From Endozoicomonas sp. G2_1 (GTDB lineage Bacteria; Pseudomonadota; Gammaproteobacteria; Enterobacterales; Alteromonadaceae): a DNA stretch of 64,000 nt. Each line of letters opens with the position of its first letter. The first letter of the stretch is position 1. Under the pieces are notes generated by a model. The model had not been told where the DNA came from, ran no database searches, and saw only the letters and a program-made list of their open reading frames with translations. Shown here in pieces: positions 1-7,881 of this stretch. The stretch spans positions 1-64,000 of the forward strand of contig NZ_JAGHQT010000012.1 of the NCBI RefSeq assembly GCF_017744155.1. Direction: 5' to 3'. The position numbers were made by a program, and so were the translations under genes.

Positions 1-82
1 TTGAGTAATAAAAGCACAGAGAAATAAGCAAGGTTTTTAAACACTTTGCCATCTAAGATATTGATTATTAACAATAAAATAA

Positions 83-158
83 TGGTGGACGATACTGGGC
101 TTGAACCAGTGACCCCCGCCTTGTAAGGGCGGTGCTCTCCCAACTGAGCTAATCGTCC
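83..158 (-). tRNA. tRNA-Val (anticodon UAC), copy 3 of the transcript
   Basis: The reverse strand folds as a 76-nt tRNA with encoded 3' CCA. The acceptor pairs GGACGAT with ATCGTCC, and the anticodon stem CCGCC/GGCGG encloses loop CTTACAA, giving anticodon TAC (valine). It is identical to the two copies upstream and is the last gene of a three-gene transcript. Confidence 0.97.
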
Positions 159-194
159 AGAAACAAAATTATTAATAATCTTACATAAATAAGA

Positions 195-270
195 TGGTGG
201 ACGATACTGGGCTTGAACCAGTGACCCCCGCCTTGTAAGGGCGGTGCTCTCCCAACTGAGCTAATCGTCC
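195..270 (-). tRNA. tRNA-Val (anticodon UAC), copy 2
   Basis: Identical 76-nt valine tRNA with anticodon TAC and encoded CCA. It lies exactly 112 bp from each neighbouring copy. The 36-bp spacers on both sides are nearly identical, differing by only a few substitutions. Confidence 0.97.
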
Positions 271-306
271 AGAAACAGAATTATTAATAATCTTATATAA
301 ATAAGA

Positions 307-382
307 TGGTGGACGATACTGGGCTTGAACCAGTGACCCCCGCCTTGTAAGGGCGGTGCTCTCCCAACTGAGCTAATCGTCC
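307..382 (-). tRNA. tRNA-Val (anticodon UAC), copy 1 (promoter-proximal)
   Basis: First gene of the reverse-strand tRNA-Val transcript, 76 nt with encoded CCA and anticodon TAC. A near-consensus promoter starts 17 bp upstream. No other tRNA type is mixed into the cluster. Confidence 0.97.
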
Positions 383-398
383 GTCTCTGTGGGGGCGT

Positions 399-426
399 AT
401 TATAGGGGGAACGAATACGCTGTCAA
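399..426 (-). promoter_or_regulatory. strong sigma-70 promoter of the tRNA-Val genes
   Basis: On the reverse strand a perfect -35 TTGACA (421-426) and a perfect -10 TATAAT (399-404) are separated by 16 bp. A GC-rich discriminator (ACGCCCCC) follows, as is typical of stringently controlled stable-RNA promoters. The expected start lies about 10 bp before the first tRNA. Confidence 0.9.
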
Positions 427-610
427 CTATTCAAAAGTGATTTTTTTGCAATTTTTTCAGTTATTTTGCGCGTTTGACTGATTTTTCAACGCTTTGACTA
501 AAAGCCAACCTGTCGTACAGAAAAAACTGCACAATACCGTGATTTAATGTCTAAAATGCCTTGTGTATTAAAACGGCTCATAGTGATACAGAGGCTTAAA
601 ACGAATAATG

Positions 611-648
611 AAAAAGCCCCTGTACTATCAGAAATAATGCGGGGGCTT
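611..648 (-). terminator. rho-independent terminator, reverse strand
   Basis: AAGCCCC (614-620) pairs with GGGGCTT (642-648), and on the reverse strand the stem runs into a short T-run (A-run at 611-615). It is the first terminator-like hairpin downstream of bamC, so the bamC message would carry the whole inverted-repeat element 659-937 in its 3' end. Confidence 0.6.
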
Positions 649-658
649 AGGCATATAA

Positions 659-937
659 ATACCCAAGCCACTTCAAGGTACTTGTTCAGTTGGAATTAAA
701 AACGATTTAGGCAAGGCATTGATTGTAAAGAATGGTTGTTCCCTTGTTAAAATCAATAACGCAGCATAAATCGTCTTTTAAACCAACCCACTTTTTGTTT
801 ATAGAGAGGGCGCTTCACAGGAACTTACCCTCTGCGTTGCAGCTAATTGAAAGGGAGTGACCATTCCTGCTAGCTGCGCCTTGATATTAAGTCCCTGTGA
901 TAGCGCTGAATCATGCATCTTGAGGTGGTTTGGGTAT
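659..937. repeat. nested inverted-repeat element (MITE/REP-like)
   Basis: About 280 bp without coding potential, bounded by 19-bp terminal inverted repeats (659-677 and 919-937, 17 of 19 matching). Inside are two further hairpins. The first spans 689-787, with long imperfect arms around AACGATTTA and TAAATCGT. The second spans 815-900, with arms TCACAGG...CCTGTGA and an inner GCAGCTA/TAGCTGC pair. The right end recurs at 19619-19640. There is no transposase and no clear target duplication. The architecture suggests a non-autonomous mobile repeat or a structured RNA; the choice is inference. Confidence 0.7.
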
Positions 938-960
938 TAGTTAACAACCTCGATTATCAA

Positions 961-2034
961 TTAGAAGGTATTTCTAAAAGATAATGCCGCTTCTAACAGT
1001 GCAAAGTTATCAACTAATAGACTTCGGTCAAGCGCGTTACCTTGCTCATCGAGAATGGTTAGCTCACTGCCCTCGCCGCTTTCAGCTAGTTTGAATTGGT
1101 ATTTGCCGTTAGCAAGGTTCAACAATGGTTTGTCGTCACCCCATAAGCTGTCCCACCAACTAACTTCAGGTTTAACATAGTCAACAAAGTAGATTTGTTT
1201 AGTTTCATTTAAATCACTGATGGTAAAACCATTGTCTTCAAAAAACAGTGGTAAGTTTGACCAAAGGTCATCTTTATTCATTTCGACAATTAATGAAGCT
1301 TTGTCATCACTAATCGACACTAGCTTTTGGTTTGCTCTCAAAATGCGATTTTCGCGACTTTTAAGGCGATATTTATAATCTACTTGCGAAACAATTTTGT
1401 TTAACATCGCAATTTCCGCGCGATGTTTATCGATAGGCCCTAGCGTCTTAGTACTGCCGTTTTGGTCGGTAAACATATATTCGGCTAAGTCTACTGCTAG
1501 TGAGACGCTTCTACCGTGAGGCTTAGCGGTAATTTGATATTGAAAGCGCATGCTTTCTGTCGATTCGATATGAGTGAAAATCCAACCGGCTTCTGTTTCT
1601 TTGTGATACCAATCAGATTCAAAAATCTTGTTTTTAGCATCTTGTTTTAATAAAGCAACACCATCTTCGGCCAGTTGATCTTGAATCGCTTGATAAATAA
1701 ATAGCTGTAATTCGGTATCATCTAATACTTGGTCAAACCAAATTTCCGCTTTATCTGAGGTCGGCTCTACTCGTGAAGAAGCAGCAACCGGTAACACTAG
1801 CGATGGCGCCCTAACATCGACATTTGCACCAATGGGGCCATTTTTGTTGATATTGCTCGGAATACTATATTCACTATCGTTTTGTGGCTTATCTAAATCG
1901 CTTGGGATAACAATAGCTTTACTTTCTTGCTGATCAGCATAATCAAAATCACCAATCGCTTGTTTCTTATTATTACTACTACACCCTGCAATAGCGATAC
2001 TTATCAACGATAAGTAAATTACGTGACGACTCAT
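961..2034 (-). CDS. bamC: outer membrane assembly lipoprotein BamC
   Basis: BamC (NlpB) is an accessory lipoprotein of the BAM complex that folds beta-barrel proteins into the outer membrane. The 357-residue product begins with a lipoprotein signal and lipobox IAGC (Cys18), followed by a low-complexity unstructured segment and then two alpha/beta domains. That matches the family layout, and the length is close to the ~344 residues of E. coli BamC. In many gammaproteobacteria bamC directly follows dapA; here the 430 bp upstream contain no dapA, so bamC stands alone and must have its own promoter. The ATG is at 2034. Confidence 0.9.
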   Translation of the reverse strand: MSRHVIYLSLISIAIAGCSSNNKKQAIGDFDYADQQESKAIVIPSDLDKPQNDSEYSIPSNINKNGPIGANVDVRAPSLVLPVAASSRVEPTSDKAEIWFDQVLDDTELQLFIYQAIQDQLAEDGVALLKQDAKNKIFESDWYHKETEAGWIFTHIESTESMRFQYQITAKPHGRSVSLAVDLAEYMFTDQNGSTKTLGPIDKHRAEIAMLNKIVSQVDYKYRLKSRENRILRANQKLVSISDDKASLIVEMNKDDLWSNLPLFFEDNGFTISDLNETKQIYFVDYVKPEVSWWDSLWGDDKPLLNLANGKYQFKLAESGEGSELTILDEQGNALDRSLLVDNFALLEAALSFRNTF

Positions 2035-2470
2035 TTATACTCCGCAGGGATACCCCTGATTTTTATATTCACCACGCTATTCTATGAGCGTGATTAAGTG
2101 CTAAAACAATTACTGGCGCTATTGTTAACAAGTTTGCTAAACAAAGCAATATTATTGGAACCCTCGGTTGACAGTAAGTTCACTTTAAATGACAAAAAGC
2201 GAAAAAACGCTACGCTTACCTTGGCAATATAGATAAAGCGACAAAAACATTGCCTATCTATTGAACAAACCGACCAAAACAGAGTAAAAAACAATCAAAT
2301 CAGTAATGTGACAATTGCCGTCATGGTACTGACCTGACTAAGCAAACTCAAGCCCTGCCTGCGTTTTATCGACAATTTGGCGATTTAAACAATAAATAAC
2401 CGCAAGATCACTTAATTTTTAACCTCAAGATAGGTTAAAATAGCTACTTTGAATTTTTTAGGCGCTATAA
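2035..2470. other. intergenic region between divergent bamC and gcvR
   Basis: 436 bp with no convincing gene. A reading frame of 66 codons on the reverse strand (2094-2294) has no ribosome site and no family resemblance. A small hairpin (CACGCT/AGCGTG, 2073-2092) lies upstream of bamC and an inverted repeat (2419-2438) just before gcvR. No trace of dapA is visible. Confidence 0.6.
2419..2438 (+). promoter_or_regulatory. inverted repeat in the gcvR promoter region
   Basis: TTAACCT and AGGTTAA form a perfect 7-bp inverted repeat separated by 6 bp, and the right arm merges into a -10-like TAAAAT 30 bp before the gcvR start. Position and symmetry fit an operator. The binding protein is unknown. 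Confidence 0.4.
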
Positions 2471-3001
2471 ATGTCACAATACCTTGTTTTAACCGCGATG
2501 GGTTCAGATCGCCGCGGCTGTGTCAGTGAATTAACTAAACTTGTCAGCAAGTGCGGTTGTAGCATTATGGACAGCAGGATGGCTATTTTTGGACAGGAAT
2601 TCACCTTTATCATGTTGATTAAAGGCGATGCGCCAGCGATAACAACCATTGAAAGTAAATTGCCAGCAGTAGCACTTGAATTAGAACTCATTACTATGAT
2701 GAAACGCACGTCTGGCTATCAAAAACTCGATTTAACTGAGCACTACCAAGCTGAATACACGGGTATTGCCCAACCAGGCGTATTAAAGTCTGTAACCGCT
2801 TTTTTCGCCAGTCGCGATATTGATATTTCATCACTAACGTCAAATGTCGACCCTGACACTAACTTAATTAGTGCGAGAATCTTGTTCGCCCCTAGTGATG
2901 AAAATTGTATCGACGTGTTAGAAACAGAATTTATTCAACTCTGTGATCAAATCGATATCCAAGGCCGTATCCAAAAAGTTAATAGTACCACTTGCTTATA
3001 A
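2471..3001 (+). CDS. gcvR: glycine cleavage system transcriptional repressor GcvR
   Basis: GcvR is a tandem ACT-domain protein that, in enterobacteria, binds GcvA and blocks activation of the glycine cleavage operon when glycine is low. The 176-residue product has two ACT-like repeats (about residues 4-85 and 95-170), each opening with a hydrophobic strand and a Gly-rich turn (GSDRRG in the first; GIAQPG in the second). It is followed after 10 bp by bcp, the usual gcvR-bcp pairing in gammaproteobacteria, so the two are probably co-transcribed. No DNA-binding domain is present, as expected for the family. Confidence 0.88.
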   Translation: MSQYLVLTAMGSDRRGCVSELTKLVSKCGCSIMDSRMAIFGQEFTFIMLIKGDAPAITTIESKLPAVALELELITMMKRTSGYQKLDLTEHYQAEYTGIAQPGVLKSVTAFFASRDIDISSLTSNVDPDTNLISARILFAPSDENCIDVLETEFIQLCDQIDIQGRIQKVNSTTCL

Positions 3002-3011
3002 AAGGAAAGCT

Positions 3012-3485
3012 ATGAACACTCTACAAGTTGGCGACAACGCGCCGTTATTTACGTTACTTGATGGCAATGAACAATCAGTCTCGCTTGCCGACTACATTGG
3101 TAAACAACAAGTACTTGTATATTTTTACCCAAAGGCGATGACACCAGGCTGTACAGTACAAGCTCAGGGGCTGCGCGACATAAAAAATGAACTAGCAGAT
3201 CACAACACAGTAGTATTTGGTATTAGTCCCGACGCGCCAAAGCGCTTGGCTAAATTCACAGAACGAGATGAACTGAACTTTACGCTGCTTTCCGATGAAG
3301 ATCACAAAGTCGCTGATGACTTTGGTGTATGGGGTTTAAAGAAGTTCATGGGTAGAGAGTACGACGGTATTCACCGCCTTAGCTTTCTGATTGGCCTAGA
3401 CGGTAAAGTGAGCCATGTATTCAACAAGTTCAAAACCAAAAATCATCACGAAGTCGTATTGGACGTGTTGTCTAGTCAAGCATAA
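3012..3485 (+). CDS. bcp: thioredoxin-dependent peroxiredoxin Bcp, resolving Cys absent
   Basis: Bcp reduces hydroperoxides with electrons from thioredoxin. The start chosen is the ATG at 3012, preceded by AAAGGAA; a longer in-frame start at 2943 would overlap gcvR and lacks family similarity. The 157-residue protein has the peroxiredoxin signature FYPKAMTPGCT, with peroxidatic Cys47. In E. coli Bcp the resolving Cys lies five residues later (CTVQAC); here that position is Gln52 (CTVQAQ), so this is a 1-Cys form by inspection and must be recycled by an external thiol. A perfect terminator follows. Confidence 0.93.
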   Translation: MNTLQVGDNAPLFTLLDGNEQSVSLADYIGKQQVLVYFYPKAMTPGCTVQAQGLRDIKNELADHNTVVFGISPDAPKRLAKFTERDELNFTLLSDEDHKVADDFGVWGLKKFMGREYDGIHRLSFLIGLDGKVSHVFNKFKTKNHHEVVLDVLSSQA

Positions 3486-3518
3486 CCCAAAAGTTTGCCC
3501 GACAGGCTAAATAACATT

Positions 3519-3561
3519 AATCGGTAGCAAATTAAGCGTTGATATTGCTACCGATTTTTTT
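3519..3561 (+). terminator. rho-independent terminator after gcvR-bcp
   Basis: A perfect 12-bp stem (AATCGGTAGCAA / TTGCTACCGATT) with a 14-nt loop is followed directly by a run of T. It ends the gcvR-bcp transcript. Confidence 0.92.
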
Positions 3562-3578
3562 ATTTCTGTCAGATTATT

Positions 3579-3902
3579 TTAACTAAGCTCAGGGTTTGGC
3601 GTTTTTCTGGGCCACACCACCAGCCAAAAGTACGCTAGAATGGCGAGCCAATGCAGTAAAAATAAGCTAATACCAACAAGCCATTTTTTGCCGCCTTGGT
3701 AATGCTCAAAAAAGTCTTCCAATATCATCAACCAAAAGCTGACAAAGGTGATAAATATTAGTGGTATAGCAATCCGCTGATAGGTCGTTGCTTGTGCCCA
3801 GCTGATGTAGTCTAAGTAAAGGTTTGGACCATATAAAGCAACGCTAATGATCACAGCAATCACTATTGCGCTATACCAAATCCCTGCGATTGTTTTAAGC
3901 AT
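3579..3902 (-). CDS. small inner membrane protein, unknown function
   Basis: 107 residues with three predicted membrane helices (about residues 8-28, 44-62 and 75-95). A charged loop (EDFFEHYQGGKK) separates the second and third helices, and the C-terminus is a short polar tail. I recognise no family. It begins 15 bp after the end of the M48 protease gene on the same strand, so it is probably its downstream operon partner. The ATG is at 3902. Confidence 0.7.
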   Translation of the reverse strand: MLKTIAGIWYSAIVIAVIISVALYGPNLYLDYISWAQATTYQRIAIPLIFITFVSFWLMILEDFFEHYQGGKKWLVGISLFLLHWLAILAYFWLVVWPRKTPNPELS

Positions 3903-3917
3903 CTAGCAACAACTCAA

Positions 3918-4712
3918 CTAACTTTTTGAACATTGCGGCTTAGTAGAAGCAGCTTGATACAGTGGCGCAGAAACCGACAAATGATCAGTCAATTGGTTAA
4001 TACGTGTTTGATGCGACGGATGAGTGGACATAAATTCAGGCGGCTGCTGACCACTGCGTTTAGCCATATTGTGCCATAGCTCAATGCTTGCATTAGGGTT
4101 AAAGCCCGAGCGCGCCATCAAATCTTGACCAATAATATCTGCTTCACTTTCATGGGCGCGGCCATACGGCAACACTACGCCGTACTGAACACCTAAGCCA
4201 AGTCCGGCCATAATCGCATTGCGTTGAGTAATGTTCTGACTCTCTAAAACACTGCCAACAATTGCTAAACCCGACTGAGTAATTTGGCTTGACGACAAAC
4301 GTTCATTTGAATGCTGCTCAATCACATGGGCAACTTCGTGTCCAATAATTGCCGCCAGTTGATCAGGGGTTTGTGCAACTTTTAAGATTTCAGTATAAAC
4401 GCCAATTTTACCGCCCGGTAAAGCAAAAGCGTTGACTTGTTCAGAATCAAACACCACTACTTCCCAATCGCCTTGATGCGCACTTTTCGGCACGTTTTTA
4501 GTTATTGCACTTGAAACACACTGTACATAACTATTGAGTTTAGGGTTACGGCTGATTTTTTCGGTTTTCTTAAGTTCGGCAAACGAGGTCGCGCCCATTT
4601 GATTCATTCGATCCGCGGAAAACAAGGTGATTTTACTGCGCCCAGTCGACGAGGTACTGCATGCGCTCACTGTTGTTAACGCAAGCGCTGCTAAAAGCCA
4701 TTTCTTAGACAT
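3918..4712 (-). CDS. M48-family zinc metalloprotease, lipoprotein
   Basis: Predicted envelope metalloendopeptidase of the LoiP/YggG type. The 264-residue product has a lipoprotein signal with lipobox VSAC (Cys18), so it should be anchored to the outer or inner membrane facing the periplasm. The zinc motif HEVAH is at 125-129, and the downstream glutamate ligand lies in HESEAD near residue 188. The region between them holds a hydrophobic segment typical of the family. Family members degrade misfolded or abnormal envelope proteins; the substrate here is not known. A three-helix membrane protein follows 15 bp downstream. Confidence 0.88.
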   Translation of the reverse strand: MSKKWLLAALALTTVSACSTSSTGRSKITLFSADRMNQMGATSFAELKKTEKISRNPKLNSYVQCVSSAITKNVPKSAHQGDWEVVVFDSEQVNAFALPGGKIGVYTEILKVAQTPDQLAAIIGHEVAHVIEQHSNERLSSSQITQSGLAIVGSVLESQNITQRNAIMAGLGLGVQYGVVLPYGRAHESEADIIGQDLMARSGFNPNASIELWHNMAKRSGQQPPEFMSTHPSHQTRINQLTDHLSVSAPLYQAASTKPQCSKS

Positions 4713-4831
4713 ATTGTGGTATTTCCTTAACTTTTTGTATGACGCATAGTTTAAGAAAATAACGAAGACATTAAAACGTTTTTTACCTAACGGTACACAA
4801 ACTCACGTAATAAAACTCATTAAAATGTTGA

Positions 4832-6307
4832 CTAGTGTGTGACTGTTCTGAGCACAAAAGAAAAGTCAGAGCCTTTACCCAGTGCACTGCTGACATGAAT
4901 TTCTGTGCTGAGTAACTCCAACAGCTTTTTAGTAATCGCCAACCCCAGCCCAGTGTGTTTGCCTTCGGTCGCATTACTGGCACGATAACGAGCATCAAAA
5001 ATATAGCCAATTTCATCGGCGTGAATACCTGTGCCGTTATCAGATACCACGACCTGACATTGGCTGTCATTGGTTTCGGTCAACGAAATATTAATAGCGC
5101 CACCTTCGGCGGTATGCCGAATCGCATTTTCAATTAAATTGCTTAATACCCGTTCTATTTTACTGATATCACTATACACCTGAATCTCGCTAAATTCCGG
5201 GGTGATGGTCAGGTCAATTTGCTTCTTTTGTGCTTGTAGGCTGAACTTTGCCATGACATCGTAAACTAGCTCAGCTAAGTTAAATGCTTCCATATTCAAC
5301 GAGACCTGCCCACCTTCAAGGTGAGCCAATTCAAAGAGTTGATCAATTAATGATTTCAACTGTTCTGTATTTTTCAATACCGTCACTAAATAATCATGGC
5401 GTTGCTCACTCGATAATTTTTCATCCTTCAATGCCATCATTTCAATATAGCCTTGCAATGAAGCTAATGGCGTGCGCAAGTCATGTGAAATATCAGCCAA
5501 TAATTCTCGGCGCTTGTTATCAACTTGCGTCAGCTGTTCGAGTTGTAAATTAATTTGCGCCGCCATCTCTTTAAACACACAGCCGAGCTGATTAACTTCA
5601 TTGTCGCTATTGCATTGCCATTCGCTAAGCGCAATGGTCTCAGGATTAAACCCAGATTGCTTAAACACGTGAATATCTCGGCTTAATCGACGCAGAGGCT
5701 GGGTGATATAGCGAAAAAGCCAAAGCATGACAAAAAACAAAAATAAAATTGCGGCACAAACGATAACAATCGACATTTCAAATCGATTATCGCCTCTGAC
5801 GCCATCAAGAATGTGATCATAACGCTCACCAGTGACGATAACGTACAAGTAACCTTGGAGCTCAGTTCCGTTAAAGACAGGCGCAGCCGAAAATATTTTT
5901 TGTCTTTGATGATGACGAGGATCATCACCATAAATCGGCAAAGAGGCACGATTTTTAATGAGGTCGATAACCGGTTTAAGCTCGACCCGATCTCGTTTAA
6001 CCAGATCTTTGTCAGCGGAATACGTCAGAATATTGCCTTCAGGATCGAGGTAATAAAACTCAAAGGCAGGCCCCATGACCATCAAGGTATGAAATAAGTT
6101 TTTCAGCGCCTCGTAGTCGTAAACCCCTTGTTGCAATAACGGGTTGTCGCGAGCTAAGTTGGCAGCTAATGATAGGTGTAATTTTTGTTCGGACTCGAAT
6201 CGAGTTTTTTGTTCTAGATGGTGCCACCACACATAAAACATAGCGGCAATAGCAATAAAAACAGTCAGTAAGGCAAAAGATAATCTCTGGTAGAGAGACA
6301 GCTTCAT
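4832..6307 (-). CDS. sensor histidine kinase (HAMP, HisKA, HATPase_c)
   Basis: 491-residue membrane kinase. A first helix (about 8-28) and a second (about 179-200) bracket a 150-residue periplasmic sensor region, followed by HAMP, then a dimerisation helix with phospho-acceptor His275 in ISHDLRTP. The ATPase domain carries an N box (NAIRHT), G1 (DNGTGI) and G2 (GLGLAI). The start codon overlaps the stop of the OmpR-type regulator by 4 bp, so the pair is translationally coupled. The next genes upstream are two spondin-domain proteins, a plausible regulon; the signal is unknown. Confidence 0.9.
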   Translation of the reverse strand: MKLSLYQRLSFALLTVFIAIAAMFYVWWHHLEQKTRFESEQKLHLSLAANLARDNPLLQQGVYDYEALKNLFHTLMVMGPAFEFYYLDPEGNILTYSADKDLVKRDRVELKPVIDLIKNRASLPIYGDDPRHHQRQKIFSAAPVFNGTELQGYLYVIVTGERYDHILDGVRGDNRFEMSIVIVCAAILFLFFVMLWLFRYITQPLRRLSRDIHVFKQSGFNPETIALSEWQCNSDNEVNQLGCVFKEMAAQINLQLEQLTQVDNKRRELLADISHDLRTPLASLQGYIEMMALKDEKLSSEQRHDYLVTVLKNTEQLKSLIDQLFELAHLEGGQVSLNMEAFNLAELVYDVMAKFSLQAQKKQIDLTITPEFSEIQVYSDISKIERVLSNLIENAIRHTAEGGAINISLTETNDSQCQVVVSDNGTGIHADEIGYIFDARYRASNATEGKHTGLGLAITKKLLELLSTEIHVSSALGKGSDFSFVLRTVTH

Positions 6308-7029
6308 GCAGCAACCCCTTGAGGGTTAAACTTATAACCAACACCCCAAACTGTTTGAACTATTTCGGGCTTAGTGGCGTCGCGTTCTAACTTGTTGCGC
6401 AGTCGATTGATATGAGAGTTCACCGTGTGCTCATAGCCGCTGTGATGGTAGCCCCACACTGAGCTCAATAACTGAGCGCGAGAAAATACTTGGTCGGGGT
6501 GAGATGCTAAATAGTGCAATAAATCATACTCGGTGGACGTTAAGTCGAGGGCTTGACCAGCCATAGTTATACGGTGGCTGATATTATCAATACTGAGGTT
6601 GCCAATATTAATATAATGCTCAACGTTGTCATTTTTACACTGCTGTTGTAACTCGCTGAACATATTGACGCGGCGCAACAAACTTCTGACCCGAGCTTGT
6701 AGCTCTCGCACGCTAAAAGGTTTGGTCATGTAGTCGTCAGCACCAAGTTCCAAGCCAACCACGCGATCGGTTTCTGAATCTCTTGAGGTTAGCATCATAA
6801 TCGCTTGCTCTGGTTTGAGCTCTCGTACTTTACGGCAAACGTCTAATCCTGAGATACCAGGCAACATAACATCTAAAATAACGAGCCCGTAGCTATTTTT
6901 TTTCACTAAGTCGACAGCCAATTCGCCAGTGGCAACTTTCTCAACCTTAAGACCTAACTCAATAAGATTAATCGCTATTAGCTCTGAAATGTCTTGTTCA
7001 TCTTCTACAACTAAAACCTTGTCTACCAT
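6304..7029 (-). CDS. OmpR-family response regulator
   Basis: 241 residues: an N-terminal receiver with acidic pocket Glu9-Asp10, phospho-acceptor Asp53 (LDVMLPG), Thr81 and Lys103 (TKPF), then a winged-helix DNA-binding domain ending in VWGVGYKF. It is the promoter-proximal gene of a regulator-kinase pair. Upstream, 114 bp away, the spondin gene ends, with a stem-loop between. The likely targets are the neighbouring spondin genes, by position only. Confidence 0.92.
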   Translation of the reverse strand: MVDKVLVVEDEQDISELIAINLIELGLKVEKVATGELAVDLVKKNSYGLVILDVMLPGISGLDVCRKVRELKPEQAIMMLTSRDSETDRVVGLELGADDYMTKPFSVRELQARVRSLLRRVNMFSELQQQCKNDNVEHYINIGNLSIDNISHRITMAGQALDLTSTEYDLLHYLASHPDQVFSRAQLLSSVWGYHHSGYEHTVNSHINRLRNKLERDATKPEIVQTVWGVGYKFNPQGVAA

Positions 7030-7103
7030 GTCACCCTCGTTAGTACTGCAGCGTTGAGGGGAACAATCAGTTGTTTATCACGAAAAAACGCTAAAACAAC
7101 TGC

Positions 7104-7130
7104 AACCAGCTAGTAAATGACTAGCTGGTT
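7104..7130 (-). terminator. symmetrical stem-loop between spondin gene and regulator
   Basis: A perfect 11-bp stem (AACCAGCTAGT / ACTAGCTGGTT) with a 5-nt loop, 14 bp after the spondin gene stop. There is no immediate T-run, so it may be a weak terminator or an mRNA-stabilising hairpin that lowers read-through into the regulator gene. Confidence 0.5.
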
Positions 7131-7143
7131 GTGAGGCTTTCAA

Positions 7144-7872
7144 TTACTGAAGACGCCTGATGGTAATGTTCATTGTTGGATCGTCCCAACGGTGGGCTTG
7201 CGTCAATTCAGAGGTTCTAAAACCATCGTCTTGACTGACAATACCCGGGTGACGAGTCACAATATCAATGTCATCACGCTCGGCATTAAAGCCTTCACCT
7301 GCTCCACCTGATACTGGCCCCGGAATAGTGTTGGCTCGTTCACTATTTCGCTCGGTTCCAGAATCATAAGAACCAACTCGCAGCGAAATGCTTTCATCAA
7401 CCGCCATATTTGACACGTCATAAGCATTTAAGCCCGTGAATGCGTCGTTGGTATTAACCAACATAGTAACAATTGACAAGCGCTCTGGAGCGGTTTCTAA
7501 GTTGCTAATCGTCATGGTTTGACTAGCACCTGGCGCAAGAGGACTTTCGCCACCTTTAGCCGCTAAGGCGACATCAAGTGCAAGAATTTGGCTGTTATCA
7601 CCACCTTCAGCAATAGTTTCGAGTGCAACACTTGCGGGTTCACCAGTTGTCCAGATACGACCTTCATTGTGCAACAATACCGCCACTGGCGACATCGGCT
7701 GTGCATTGGTCAAATTGGTCACAGTCACTTCAAATTGAAACGTTACTGGCGCTGGCGCAGGTGGTGTTGGCGCAGGTGTTTCTGGAAAACCGTCGTCGTT
7801 GTCAGAACAGGCAGATAACAATAACAATGACGAGGCAATCGCAGTGGTTAATATAGATTTAGTATTAAGCAT
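7144..7872 (-). CDS. spondin-domain lipoprotein
   Basis: 242 residues with lipobox LSAC (Cys22), then a Pro/Ala-rich tether and a spondin_N-like beta-sandwich (about residues 47-190). The domain shows the typical VTNLT opening, a central LAPG segment and the YDSGTERN motif. In animals this domain occurs in extracellular-matrix proteins; bacterial versions are exported and their roles are mostly undefined. It lies 9 bp downstream of a second spondin gene and probably shares its transcript. The C-terminus ends in a short strand (MNITIRRL) similar in place to the VRVTVKV end of its partner. Confidence 0.82.
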   Translation of the reverse strand: MLNTKSILTTAIASSLLLLSACSDNDDGFPETPAPTPPAPAPVTFQFEVTVTNLTNAQPMSPVAVLLHNEGRIWTTGEPASVALETIAEGGDNSQILALDVALAAKGGESPLAPGASQTMTISNLETAPERLSIVTMLVNTNDAFTGLNAYDVSNMAVDESISLRVGSYDSGTERNSERANTIPGPVSGGAGEGFNAERDDIDIVTRHPGIVSQDDGFRTSELTQAHRWDDPTMNITIRRLQ

Positions 7873-7881
7873 AATACTCTC

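Larger units (their letters stand above)
83..382 (-). repeat. 112-bp tandem repeat carrying tRNA-Val
   Basis: The three tRNA-Val genes and their spacers form a tandem array with an exact 112-bp period (starts at 83, 195 and 307). The tRNA part is identical in all copies; the spacers differ at a few bases. This is the signature of unequal recombination amplifying tRNA dosage. Confidence 0.9.

Noticed and set aside
83-426. Evenly spaced repeats considered as a CRISPR array
   Set aside because: The 112-bp units are complete tRNA-Val genes with near-identical spacers; no Cas gene is present.
2094-2294. 66-codon reverse frame between bamC and gcvR
   Set aside because: No ribosome site, no family similarity, and composition of non-coding AT-rich DNA.
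2943-3011. Longer in-frame start for bcp at 2943
   Set aside because: It overlaps gcvR and lacks a ribosome site; ATG 3012 has AAAGGAA and matches the family start.
7588-7856. Two plus-strand frames rich in Arg/Trp inside the spondin gene
   Set aside because: They are antisense shadows of a real secreted protein and have no ribosome sites.
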